Shown here one piece after another: positions 50,938 to 59,192 of a DNA stretch of 64,000 nt. A model generated the notes under the pieces. It saw nothing but the letters and a program-made list of their open reading frames with translations, made no database searches and was not told the origin of the DNA. Made by a program: the position numbers and the translations under genes. Source of the DNA: Porphyrobacter sp. GA68 (lineage in GTDB: Bacteria > Pseudomonadota > Alphaproteobacteria > Sphingomonadales > Sphingomonadaceae); the NCBI RefSeq assembly GCF_022605525.1, contig NZ_JAKQYJ010000002.1, forward strand, positions 806,001 through 870,000. Direction: 5' to 3'. Position 1 is the stretch's first letter, and the number at the start of each line of letters is the position of its first letter.

Positions 50938-52363
50938 CATCCGCAATGCAGCGCTGACTCTTGCCACTGCCAGCATGATCGCGTCCCCGGTTGCCGCAAA
51001 TGTCGGCGACAGCATGGACCGCTTCATGGACGACATGGGCGCGGCGGCGAACGTCACCGGCCCGACCGCATTCGAAGGCCAGTCGGCAGGCTATTACAGT
51101 CTCGGCAATGTATGGACGCGCTTCCCCCAGAAGACGACCAACATCGCCAATCTCCAGCTGCCGCGCGCCCGCGCCGGCTGCGGCGGGATCGACATCTTCG
51201 CCGGGTCCTTTTCCTTCATCAACGCGAGTGAGATGGTCGCGCTCTTGAAGGCCGTCGCCAACAATGCGGTGGGGTTCGCCTTCAGCCTGGCGATCGATAC
51301 CGTTTGCCCCGAGTGCAACAAGATCATGCAGGAGTTCAGCCAAAAGGCTCAGCTCATGAACAATCTCTCGATCAACTCCTGCGAGATGGCGCAGGGGCTG
51401 GTCGGAGGCCTGTGGCCCAAGGGCGATCTTGCCGACAAGGCGATCTGCGAAGCGATCGGCAATTCCGAAGGCATCTTCACCGATTATGCCGCGGCCAAGC
51501 ACGGCTGCGGCACACGCGGCCAGCGCGCTTCGACCAATGAAGGCGCCGGTACTGATTATGCCGACGTCAATCCCGGCGTGCCGCGCAACTACACCTGGCA
51601 CGTCCTGAAAAAGAGCGCTTTCTTCAATCCAGGCGGGACCTTCGACCGCGAGCTTGCCGAATACGCGATGACGCTCATCGGCACGGTGATCTACGTGCCG
51701 CCCAAGGACGATGAGCCAGGGAAGTTCTTGCCCTTCGCGGGCGATGCGTCCTCGACGCTCGTAAGCGCGCTGCTCGACGGGACGCAGGGCCAGACCGTGC
51801 GCGTGTTCCGCTGCGACGAGACCGACCTCTGCCTCAATCCGACCTTCGAGCAGATGAGCCTTTCAAATGCCAAAGCGATCCGCCCACGCGTCGCACTACT
51901 CATCGGCAATATGGTCGATGCAATCCGCACCGACACCGCAATTGGCAGTGCCGAGAAGGAACTGCTGCAGGTCGCCTCGGTCCCCCTGTACAAGATCCTC
52001 ACCGTCCAGGCCGCCTATGGGCGCGGTATGCCCACCGACGACCGCGACACGCTCGCCGAGATCGCCAGCATCGATCTCCTCTATGCGATCCTCGACCGTA
52101 TCGTATCCGAAGCCGGGCGCTCGATGGCGAGCTTCATCGCCGCCGACGAATCCAAGCTCGCGATCTGGCGCGGCCAGGTCGCCGAAGTGCGTTCGGGCCT
52201 CGTCCAGCGGCAGGCCACCGGGCAGGCCAAGGTCTCGGCGATCATGCAGATCATCGAGAAGACCGCGATGATCGAGAACGCGCTTGCCGCCTCGATGTCG
52301 CCCTCGATGTCCGCCGCGCTCGACTGGTCGCGCGGGCTCCAGTCGCGCTCGATCGTCCCCTGA
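50927..52363 (+). CDS. traH: TraH-like conjugal transfer protein
   Basis: A 478-residue periplasmic protein. The MDRFMDDMGAAANVTGPTAF start, CGGIDIFAGSFSFINASEMV and LAIDTVCPECNKIMQEF match TraH. It is needed for pilus extension, probably in the outer-membrane subassembly with TraF. The signal peptide is short (to about PVAANVG). Confidence 0.9.
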   Translation: MITSIRNAALTLATASMIASPVAANVGDSMDRFMDDMGAAANVTGPTAFEGQSAGYYSLGNVWTRFPQKTTNIANLQLPRARAGCGGIDIFAGSFSFINASEMVALLKAVANNAVGFAFSLAIDTVCPECNKIMQEFSQKAQLMNNLSINSCEMAQGLVGGLWPKGDLADKAICEAIGNSEGIFTDYAAAKHGCGTRGQRASTNEGAGTDYADVNPGVPRNYTWHVLKKSAFFNPGGTFDRELAEYAMTLIGTVIYVPPKDDEPGKFLPFAGDASSTLVSALLDGTQGQTVRVFRCDETDLCLNPTFEQMSLSNAKAIRPRVALLIGNMVDAIRTDTAIGSAEKELLQVASVPLYKILTVQAAYGRGMPTDDRDTLAEIASIDLLYAILDRIVSEAGRSMASFIAADESKLAIWRGQVAEVRSGLVQRQATGQAKVSAIMQIIEKTAMIENALAASMSPSMSAALDWSRGLQSRSIVP

Positions 52364-52373
52364 GGCGAGCGCC

Positions 52374-55076
52374 ATGGTCGAGATCTTCACAACTGGCGGC
52401 GGCGAGTACATCGTCAATGTCCTCAACGCTGTCGCCGCATGGACTGGCGCTGGCGGTTACAAGAGCCTGATCCAGGTCGCACTGGTGATGGGGTTCGCGC
52501 TTGCGGTGATCGTGGTGGCGTTCAACCAGGACTGGCGCGCCTGGCTCAACTGGTTTCTCGGCGCGACGCTCATTTACATGTGCCTGATGGTGCCGCGGAT
52601 GGATGTGCAGGTTACCGACCGGGTCAATCCGAGCCTCGCTCCGGCAACCGTCGCGAACGTTCCGCTCGGGCTCGCGCTGATGGCGAGCTTCACCAGCCAG
52701 GCGGGCGACTATCTGACGCGTTCGGCCGAGACCGTGTTCGGGCTTCCCGACGATCTCAACTATTCGAAGAACGGGATGATCTACGGCGCGCGCCTGCTCG
52801 AAGCGACGCGGTCGCTGCGCATTGCCGATCCCGAATTTGCGGCCAACTTCGACGAGCACGTCCGCCAATGCGTGTTCTACGACTTGCTGCTTGGCCGCTA
52901 CTCGATGAAGGAATTGTCCGAGAGCAACGACATCTGGGCGACCATTGCGCCCGGGAGCGCAGCGCGTGCGCAGAAGTTCCTGACCCGCGAGGCCGATGAC
53001 AGCGTCACGGCATCGATCGTCACCTGCCGGGAGGCCTACACCGCGCTCTCAAACCAATGGGCGGGCATGATCGACGATATGACGCTCGTTGCCGGCCGTC
53101 AGCTCTATCCCAAGCAGACCGAAGCGCTCGCCAAGTCCAAGCTCATCGCCGATCTGCCGGTGGCCTACCAATATCTCACTGGCATTTCTAAGGACGCGAG
53201 CAGCATCTTTCGCCAGGTCCTGACAATCAACGCGATGAACCAGGCGATGCATGGCTTTGCAGGTGCAAGCGGTGCATCGAGCGTCGATGTGTTCGCGCAG
53301 ACCCGCGCCGACATCCAGACCGAGCGGACCTACTCCTCGATCGCGCACAATGCGATGAAGTGGGTACCGATCCTGAACGTCGTGCTGACGGTCGTCTTCT
53401 ACGCGCTCTTTCCGGTCCTCTTCCCGCTGTTCCTCATGTTAAGGACCGGCCCGATTGCGCTTCGCGGCTATGTCACCGGGTTCTTCTACCTCGCCGCCTG
53501 GGGACCGCTCTTCGTCATCCTCCACATGATCCTGATGCTCAAGGGGGCCGGCGACGTTGCCGCGGCGGGCGGTGCGAGCGGGCTCACGCTCGCGACCTTC
53601 TCAGGCATGACCGACGTCAACAACGATATCGGTATCCTTGCCGGCTATCTCGTCGCCTCGATCCCCTTCCTTGCAGGCGGGGTCGCGCGCGGCGCGATGG
53701 CGATCTCGGGACAGGCGACGAGCTACCTTAATCCCAGCCAGAACGCCGCCGAAGAAGCGGCGCGCGAGGCGAGCACGGGCAATCTCTCGTTCGGCAACAC
53801 CAGTTTCGAGAACTCGAACGTTTTCTCGCGCCAGTTTGCACAGGCCAGTCTCGCGCCAAACATCGCCTATGGCGCCGCGCAATCGCGCGGCTTTGCCGAC
53901 AACGGCACGCAAACGACGAACTTCCCGCAGGCCGAGTTCGCGACCGTGCCAACCTCGAGCTACCCATTTACGCCGACGCTCGGCCAGGACTTCTCGAGCA
54001 GGCTCGGGGCCATGGCGAGCCAGAGTCGCGGCCAGAGCGAAACCTTTTCCAACCTTGCCCAGCAATCGACCAGCTCGGCGGTCACCCGCTTCAGCGAACT
54101 GCGTGATGCCTACACCCGTTCGCGCTCGAACGAGAGCGTCAGCGGGACCTCGACCAGCGACAGCATCGGCAGCGCGTTCAGCGAAGTCGACAACGCCTCC
54201 AAGACACTCCAGCAGCAATTTGGGCTGTCGCGCCGTGCCGCCGACGACATCACTGTGTCGTGGTTCCTGAACGGCGAAGCAGGGATCGGTGCTAAGAAGG
54301 AAGGGCGCATTTTCCAAGGTTCAGGTGGGATCAAAGGGGGTCGCAACCAGAGTTGGACCGATAGCGATATCGGGATCGCCTCCGAAGACCGCTCGCGCAT
54401 CATGGGTGCGTTGCGCCAGATCTCGGACAGCCGCAGCTGGTCAAGCACGCGCGAGGGTTTCCTCCGCGAGACAAGCTCGAGTTCCGAAGCGCTGGTTTCG
54501 AGCAGCTCGGCCGGCATCACCACGTCCATCACCGAAGCGCAGAGCTATACCCGCGAAGCACGCCGCGCAGAGGAAATCGCCAGCCGCCTCGAGAACCAGG
54601 CAAGCTGGTACGAGAGCGCCAATGCCGCAGGCACGCTCAACCTCAGCCAGGCCTATCGCGAATGGGGCATGGCGGAGATCGATGCCAACCGGGACTACTA
54701 TGGGCCAGTGCGCTTCGACGACATCGACTTCCAGATGAGTGCGCGGGGCCAGCAGCTTCAGGCGCGGTTCGTCGAAAGCTATGCGGACCAGCTCAATGCC
54801 GATATCGCGGGCGACCTGGTTCTGCCACACTTTGCGCCCGTCGCTCGACCCGCGGTGAAGAGCGCAGATGGTGTCCGGGGATCGGTACGGCTTGGCGGGG
54901 TACCAGGAAGCCTTGGCGAACCATCAAACGAGCGCGAGGACATCGCCCGCGATGTCGATCGGGTCCAGCAGCAAGGGGACCGACGGGTCGGGACCGTGGA
55001 AGGATACCTCGACGGAAAGACCCGCGATGCCAAGGGAGCCTCGGCCGAAGCGGCCGACGACGTGAAGGAATGGTAG
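52374..55076 (+). CDS. traG: TraG-like mating-pair stabilisation and assembly protein
   Basis: A 900-residue inner-membrane protein. The N-terminal half has several membrane segments (for example LIQVALVMGFALAVIVVAF, VVFYALFPVLFPLFLML). The C-terminal half, from about residue 470, is a long Ser/Gln/Ala-rich periplasmic region with the TraG-type NLSFGNTSFENSNVFSRQ stretch. It acts in pilus assembly and mating-pair stabilisation, and ends the tra operon. No coupling protein or relaxase follows. Confidence 0.87.
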   Translation: MVEIFTTGGGEYIVNVLNAVAAWTGAGGYKSLIQVALVMGFALAVIVVAFNQDWRAWLNWFLGATLIYMCLMVPRMDVQVTDRVNPSLAPATVANVPLGLALMASFTSQAGDYLTRSAETVFGLPDDLNYSKNGMIYGARLLEATRSLRIADPEFAANFDEHVRQCVFYDLLLGRYSMKELSESNDIWATIAPGSAARAQKFLTREADDSVTASIVTCREAYTALSNQWAGMIDDMTLVAGRQLYPKQTEALAKSKLIADLPVAYQYLTGISKDASSIFRQVLTINAMNQAMHGFAGASGASSVDVFAQTRADIQTERTYSSIAHNAMKWVPILNVVLTVVFYALFPVLFPLFLMLRTGPIALRGYVTGFFYLAAWGPLFVILHMILMLKGAGDVAAAGGASGLTLATFSGMTDVNNDIGILAGYLVASIPFLAGGVARGAMAISGQATSYLNPSQNAAEEAAREASTGNLSFGNTSFENSNVFSRQFAQASLAPNIAYGAAQSRGFADNGTQTTNFPQAEFATVPTSSYPFTPTLGQDFSSRLGAMASQSRGQSETFSNLAQQSTSSAVTRFSELRDAYTRSRSNESVSGTSTSDSIGSAFSEVDNASKTLQQQFGLSRRAADDITVSWFLNGEAGIGAKKEGRIFQGSGGIKGGRNQSWTDSDIGIASEDRSRIMGALRQISDSRSWSSTREGFLRETSSSSEALVSSSSAGITTSITEAQSYTREARRAEEIASRLENQASWYESANAAGTLNLSQAYREWGMAEIDANRDYYGPVRFDDIDFQMSARGQQLQARFVESYADQLNADIAGDLVLPHFAPVARPAVKSADGVRGSVRLGGVPGSLGEPSNEREDIARDVDRVQQQGDRRVGTVEGYLDGKTRDAKGASAEAADDVKEW

Positions 55077-55077
55077 C

Positions 55078-55287
55078 TCAGATCAGCCCGTCGTAGATGA
55101 TCACAAAGATGACGAAGCATGCGATGACGAACGCGGTGAGATACAAAGCCTTCCGCTCCCAGGGATCAGCCCACGCTTTCTGAATCGAATACTTGAAATG
55201 TCGATTCTCGGCGATGGCCCGGTCGACTTCGCGAAAGCCTTCCCAGTCGTGTTTGCCGCCTAGGGGAGTCTTGTCTGGATCGCTCAT
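55078..55287 (-). CDS. Small tail-anchored membrane protein
   Basis: A 69-residue protein: a charged head (KHDWEGFREVDRAIAENRHF) and one C-terminal membrane segment (ALYLTAFVIACFVIFVIIYD). AGGAG lies 8 bases before the ATG. It is convergent with traG, ending one base after the traG stop. I do not recognise the family, but the good ribosome-binding site and composition support a real gene. Confidence 0.62.
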   Translation of the reverse strand: MSDPDKTPLGGKHDWEGFREVDRAIAENRHFKYSIQKAWADPWERKALYLTAFVIACFVIFVIIYDGLI

Positions 55288-55410
55288 CGCTCATTCTCCT
55301 TCGGGAGCAAACCTGCACTCTCCCCTCTAGGCCGCCCACTCGCGTTGCCGCGAAAATAGCTGAAAACCATCGGGAAAGCGAGCACGGTGTCTTGGCGTGA
55401 AGGTCCGGAA

Positions 55411-55950
55411 ATGAAAGAAGGCGGAATGTCCAAGAGAACACTCCGCGATAATGTCTTTGCTTTCCGGACCGGACGTGACCGGAGCAAGCGCGCCAGAGGA
55501 AGAAGCCTCGCCGTTCTTGTAGGGGGCGGTCTCATCGTCGGCATTCTTGGTGGTCTCGCTGGAATCTATTGGCCATTTGGGTCGGCGAGCGCCGAAGCGC
55601 GAACCACGCACAGCTTTGCGGTGTGCGGCATGGTCAGACGGACGTGCGTTGTCGATGGCGATACCATCTGGCTCGAAGGCGTGAAGATCAGGATCGCGGA
55701 TATCGACACACCGGAAATCTCGCAGCCCAAGTGCGACTACGAGTACGACCTCGGCATCAAGGCCCGCGACCGGCTGGTTGTCCTGCTCAATCAAGGCGAA
55801 TTCGAAGCGGTGACGATCGGTAGCAGGGACGAAGACCAGTACGGTCGGAAGCTCCGTGTGCTGCTGCGCAATGGACGCTCGATCGGCGACCAACTGGTCG
55901 CAGAAGGCCTTGCAAGAACCTGGTCCGGGCGCAGGGAGCCCTGGTGCTGA
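55411..55950 (+). CDS. Membrane-anchored thermonuclease-like protein (SNase fold)
   Basis: A 179-residue protein. A basic N-terminus and membrane segment (LAVLVGGGLIVGILGGLAGIYW) anchor a staphylococcal-nuclease domain. VVDGDTIWLEGVKIRIADID carries the Arg and acidic residues, and DQYGRKLRVLL carries the second Arg. GAAGG precedes the chosen ATG; ATG 55,426 is an alternative. Thermonuclease-family genes recur near conjugation operons, where the role is unclear: DNA processing in the envelope, exclusion or competitor DNA removal. Confidence 0.75.
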   Translation: MKEGGMSKRTLRDNVFAFRTGRDRSKRARGRSLAVLVGGGLIVGILGGLAGIYWPFGSASAEARTTHSFAVCGMVRRTCVVDGDTIWLEGVKIRIADIDTPEISQPKCDYEYDLGIKARDRLVVLLNQGEFEAVTIGSRDEDQYGRKLRVLLRNGRSIGDQLVAEGLARTWSGRREPWC

Positions 55951-56081
55951 TGCGCGACTGGCCCGACAGCGACGACCCGTTTCCGCGGATCGAGCCGGAA
56001 TGGAAATTGAAGCTCGAGGCATGGCTGCTTGGCCTCCCGATCGTCCTTATGCTCGTCGCTGGCGTTTGGTCGTTCCTTTGA
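55950..56081 (+). CDS. 43-residue membrane peptide
   Basis: A short ORF starting with ATG overlapping the thermonuclease stop (TGATG) reads MRDWPDSDDPFPRIEPEWKL and then a hydrophobic segment (AWLLGLPIVLMLVAGVWSFL). The overlap on both sides (TTGA with the next gene) argues that it is a real coupled cistron. Function unknown. Confidence 0.5.
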   Translation: MRDWPDSDDPFPRIEPEWKLKLEAWLLGLPIVLMLVAGVWSFL

Positions 56082-56275
56082 CGCTCACCCGCGATCAGGA
56101 ACTCTGGGGCATGGCGCTTTGGGTCGAGAAGCACCACGGCGATGCCGGGCATGAATTCATTGCGGCGAAGATCGATCATCTGACCCGGGACGGCGAGGAG
56201 GACGGGGCAAAACTCTGGCAAGAGGTGGCACATCGTTATGAGCAGCTTGGCGAGCGCACTTCCCATTCCTCCTGA
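56078..56275 (+). CDS. DUF6961-like small protein
   Basis: A 65-residue soluble protein beginning with a TTG that overlaps the preceding stop: TLTRDQELWGMALWVEKHHG, then HEFIAAKIDHL and GAKLWQEVAHRYEQL. I assign it to DUF6961, a family I associate with sphingomonads, from memory. Small, Trp-rich and helical; probably a host-specific accessory of the element. Its 3' end overlaps the convergent next gene by 40 bases. Confidence 0.6.
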   Translation: MTLTRDQELWGMALWVEKHHGDAGHEFIAAKIDHLTRDGEEDGAKLWQEVAHRYEQLGERTSHSS

Positions 56276-56466
56276 TACACTCGGGGGGGGGTAGCCTCGA
56301 TTGACGCAAGATAGGCTTCGAGCCGTTCTATGGTTCTGCGGCGCGGTCTGCGCCCCATCCTGAGGTCGAGTACGAATCGCGGATCGCCGACCGCGCGCCG
56401 TCCGAAACGCGTTGCCGAAATATGATGATCTTTCAGATGCTTTTCGATCCGTTCCAGCAAGGTCAT
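56236..56466 (-). CDS. Small conserved basic protein, possible DNA-binding
   Basis: A 76-residue protein: TLLERIEKHLKDHHISATRF then GRRAVGDPRFVLDLRMGRRP and RRRTIERLEAYLAS. The layout looks like a small Cro/XRE-like helical protein, and similar ones are common in sphingomonad elements. It is transcribed leftward, next to the S24 repressor, sharing the promoter gap with its GTAGGAA-related repeat. Confidence 0.6.
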   Translation of the reverse strand: MTLLERIEKHLKDHHISATRFGRRAVGDPRFVLDLRMGRRPRRRTIERLEAYLASIEATPPRVYQEEWEVRSPSCS

Positions 56467-56537
56467 GTCCCTTTCGCTCCGACTCGCAAATCCCTTGTGT
56501 TCTTGTTATGTTCTTAGTAGGATCACATCCGCGAGTC

Positions 56538-56551
56538 TAGGAAAATTCCTA
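56538..56551. promoter_or_regulatory. Inverted repeat upstream of the S24 repressor gene
   Basis: TAGGAA-AA-TTCCTA lies 25 bases before the repressor start; its right arm extends to TTCCTAC, the complement of the GTAGGAA motif near the tra promoter. This is a candidate autoregulatory operator. Confidence 0.5.
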
Positions 56552-56576
56552 CGATCAAGATTCGAAGGACAGACGA

Positions 56577-57212
56577 ATGGAACATGTGAGGGAAGAGCTC
56601 GACCGGCTGATCCTCAAGGGCGGATATGGTTACGCGTCGATATCGCGGCTGCTCGGCCGTAACCCCGCCTATGTGCAGCAGTTCATCAAGCGCGGTTCAC
56701 CGAGGAAGCTCGATGATGAGGATCGAAAGACGCTCGCCTGCTTCTTCGGCGTCGACGAGCAAGTACTCGGTGGTCCCGCCAATCCGGTCACCGACGGCAT
56801 GGTCGAGATACCCGTTCTTGATGTCGAAGCATCAGCTGGCTTCGGCGCGGTTGCTGCCAGTGAGACTGCACACACCAGGTTTGGGTTCGACGAGCGCTGG
56901 CTGCGCCACCTGACGTCAGCCAAGAGCGCGAGCCTGTCGATCGTCGGCGTGAAGGGTGACTCGATGGAACCCACGCTCAGTGATGGCGACGAGGTGCTGG
57001 TCGATGCGTCAGATCATGGCTCGCGGCTGCGCGATGGGATCTATGTCCTTCGCTCTGATGATGCGCTCGTGGTGAAGCGGATCGCGATCAAGCCTGGCAG
57101 TCGGCAGATCACTGTTGCCAGCGACAATCCGGCTTATCCGACCTGGCACGACATGGACCGGTCGGAGGTTCACGTGGTGGGCCGCGTCATCTGGTTCGGC
57201 CGAGCATTGTAG
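56577..57212 (+). CDS. S24/LexA-like HTH repressor
   Basis: A 211-residue repressor. A DNA-binding N-terminus (YASISRLLGRNPAYVQQFIK) is joined to an S24 peptidase domain. The Ala87-Gly88 cleavage site (EASAGFG), catalytic Ser129 (GDSMEPTL) and Lys167 (ALVVKRIA) are all present, so RecA-stimulated self-cleavage is expected. By analogy with phage CI and the ICE regulator SetR it would hold the element silent until DNA damage. It is followed by a short hairpin and the ars operon. Confidence 0.86.
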   Translation: MEHVREELDRLILKGGYGYASISRLLGRNPAYVQQFIKRGSPRKLDDEDRKTLACFFGVDEQVLGGPANPVTDGMVEIPVLDVEASAGFGAVAASETAHTRFGFDERWLRHLTSAKSASLSIVGVKGDSMEPTLSDGDEVLVDASDHGSRLRDGIYVLRSDDALVVKRIAIKPGSRQITVASDNPAYPTWHDMDRSEVHVVGRVIWFGRAL

Positions 57213-57232
57213 CGGCAGGACTTGGGCCGTTT

Positions 57233-57249
57233 GCGGAACGTCCGCTTTT
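57233..57249 (+). terminator. Short hairpin after the S24 gene
   Basis: GCGGA-ACG-TCCGC followed by TTTT, just after the S24 stop and reaching the stop of the convergent acr3 gene. The stem is short, so strength is uncertain. Confidence 0.5.
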
Positions 57250-58322
57250 AGCCGGCTGCAGGCGTATCTTGCCGTTCGTGCCAAGCCCGCGACCGCTTCA
57301 CGATCGCGACCACCGAGAGCATTACCGGAACCTCCACAAGCACGCCAACAACCGTCGCGAGAGCCGCCCCGGAGTTGATGCCGAACAAGGAAATCGCGGC
57401 CGCCACGGCCAGCTCGAAGAAGTTCGACGCGCCGATGAGCGCGGCGGGGGCGGCGATACACCACGCAACCCCCAGCTTGCGGCTCAGCCAATATGCGAGT
57501 CCGGCGTTGAAGTAGACCTGGATCAGGATCGGCACCGCGAGCAGCACGATCACCAGCGGCTGCGCGAGGATCTGCTCGCCCTGGAAGCCGAACAGCAGCA
57601 CGAGGGTGGTAAGCAGCGATACCAGCGATATTTGGGCCCAACGCGGCCAAAAGACGAGCGAGCGCAGCCTGGCCGCCGTGTGACAGGACCCAGCGCCGCA
57701 CGACCTGGGCGATCACGACCGGAATGACGATGTAGAGCAGCACCGACAGCAGCAGCGTGCCCCACGGCACGGTGATCGAAGCGACGCCAAGCAATAAGCC
57801 TACGATCGGTGCGAAAGCGAACACCATGATCAGATCGTTCAGCGCAACCTGGCTGAGGGTATAGTTCGGCTCGCCGTCGCACAGGTTCGACCACACGAAG
57901 ACCATCGCGGTGCACGGCGCGGCGGCGAGGATAATGAGCCCGGCGATATAGGACGAGATCTCGCCCGCGGGGAGCAGCGGTGCGAACAGATAGCCGATGA
58001 AGAAGGTGCCCAGCGCCGCCATCGAGAAGGGCTTCACGGCCCAGTTGACGAACACGGTGACGCCGACGCCCTTCCAGTGCTGATGCACAGAACCCAGCGC
58101 ACCGAAGTCGATTTTGAGCAGCATGGGGATGATCATCAGCCAGATGAGCGCAGCCACCGGCAGATTGACCTGCGCGACCTCGGCCGACGCAATCGCCGCG
58201 AACGCGCCCGGTGCCGCGGCGCCCAGCGCGATGCCGACCACGATGCACAAGAGCACCCAGACAGACAGGTAGCGTTCGAAGGTCGAGATGGCAGGCTTTG
58301 CCGCCTCATTAGCCTCAGCCAT
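57248..58322 (-). pseudogene. acr3: Arsenite efflux permease Acr3/ArsB type, frameshifted
   Basis: The first frame (from MAEANEAAKPAISTF) carries about 215 residues and six membrane segments, including APCTAMVFVWSNLCDG with the Acr3 arsenite cysteine. It then loses the frame near RRWVLSHGG. The neighbouring frame continues with [28 protein letters not shown] and [20 protein letters not shown], ending in the last Acr3 helices. One base is missing in a GC-rich stretch near 57,675-57,690. With it restored the protein would be about 357 residues, normal for Acr3. As written, export is lost unless this is a base-calling error. Confidence 0.85.
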
Positions 58323-58722
58323 TGGCCGGCACCACTTCGCCGTCTTCCTTGACAAAGTCCTCGGTCAGCGGCCGGTCGAGGATGGACAGCACCTCCTCCG
58401 ACGGCCGACACAGTTTCACGCCGTTCGGAGCGAAGACAACCGGACGATTGATGAGAATCGGATGTTCCACCATCGCATCGATCAGATCGTCGTCGGTTAA
58501 CACTGGATTGCTCAGGCCAAGCTCGGCGAAGGGCGTGCTCTTCTCCCGCAGCAGCGCGCGCGCGCCGATGCCGATGCGTTCGATCGCATCGACCAGTCCG
58601 GTGCGGCTCGGTGGCGTCTCGAGATACAGGACCACTTCCGGCTCGGTGCCGGTCGCGCGGATCAGCGCGAGCGTGTTGCGCGAGGTGCCGCAGGCCGGAT
58701 TGTGCCATATGGTCACGCTCAT
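58315..58722 (-). CDS. arsC: Arsenate reductase, glutaredoxin-linked ArsC
   Basis: A 135-residue ArsC of the glutaredoxin type. HNPACGTSRNTL carries the catalytic Cys and the following Arg; the distal PTEE-type arginine region appears as LINRPVVFAPNGVKLCRPSE. It reduces arsenate to arsenite. The ATG overlapping the arsI stop (ATGA) was preferred over an ATG nine bases upstream. The stop overlaps the acr3 start region. Confidence 0.88.
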   Translation of the reverse strand: MSVTIWHNPACGTSRNTLALIRATGTEPEVVLYLETPPSRTGLVDAIERIGIGARALLREKSTPFAELGLSNPVLTDDDLIDAMVEHPILINRPVVFAPNGVKLCRPSEEVLSILDRPLTEDFVKEDGEVVPANG

Positions 58723-59192
58723 CCGCAGCATCCGGTGGCTTCGGGCACCGTCATTGCAGGGGCGCAGCGGGCGTCGGCGGCGGCATTGTCGGACAGCGCC
58801 GAGAGCGCCGGACTATCACCGTAGACGGTCGCCTCGCCGTTGGTGTGGAAGGCTTCCCAGATCACGCCGTCCGGATCGGCGATCCAGCTCTTTTCGGACT
58901 TCGCGTAGCAACAGGTCGTTGCGCCTTCTTCCAGCACCGGGCGATCGGCGGACTTGAGACGGCCGTAAACCTCGGTGAGTTCCTCGGCGGTCTCGACCTG
59001 GATGCCGAGATTTTCAATGCCCTTTGCGGCGTGATTGCTGGAAGAGATTGCGAAATTGACGCGCGGATCCTCCAGCATCCACTTGGCGTAGTCCGCCTTG
59101 GTTACGGTCGGCTCCGCCCCGAACAAGGTGGAATAGAACCCGATCGACTTGTCGAGGTCGGCGACGCCAACGTGTACGTACAGGCGCTTCAT
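58719..59192 (-). CDS. ArsI/CadI-family vicinal-oxygen-chelate protein
   Basis: A 157-residue glyoxalase-fold protein. The vicinal cysteines Cys94-Cys95 are in ATTCCYAKSEKSW, and WEAF supplies Glu113. ArsI members cleave carbon-arsenic bonds of trivalent organoarsenicals using Fe(II). A metal ligand normally His in the HLG(I/V)xV segment is Asn61 here (ENLGIQVE), and the first ligand position has His7. The protein also ends in a Cys-rich tail (ARCAPAM, ATGCCG). Activity is therefore uncertain; a metal-binding role like CadI is an alternative. Confidence 0.82.
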   Translation of the reverse strand: MKRLYVHVGVADLDKSIGFYSTLFGAEPTVTKADYAKWMLEDPRVNFAISSSNHAAKGIENLGIQVETAEELTEVYGRLKSADRPVLEEGATTCCYAKSEKSWIADPDGVIWEAFHTNGEATVYGDSPALSALSDNAAADARCAPAMTVPEATGCCG

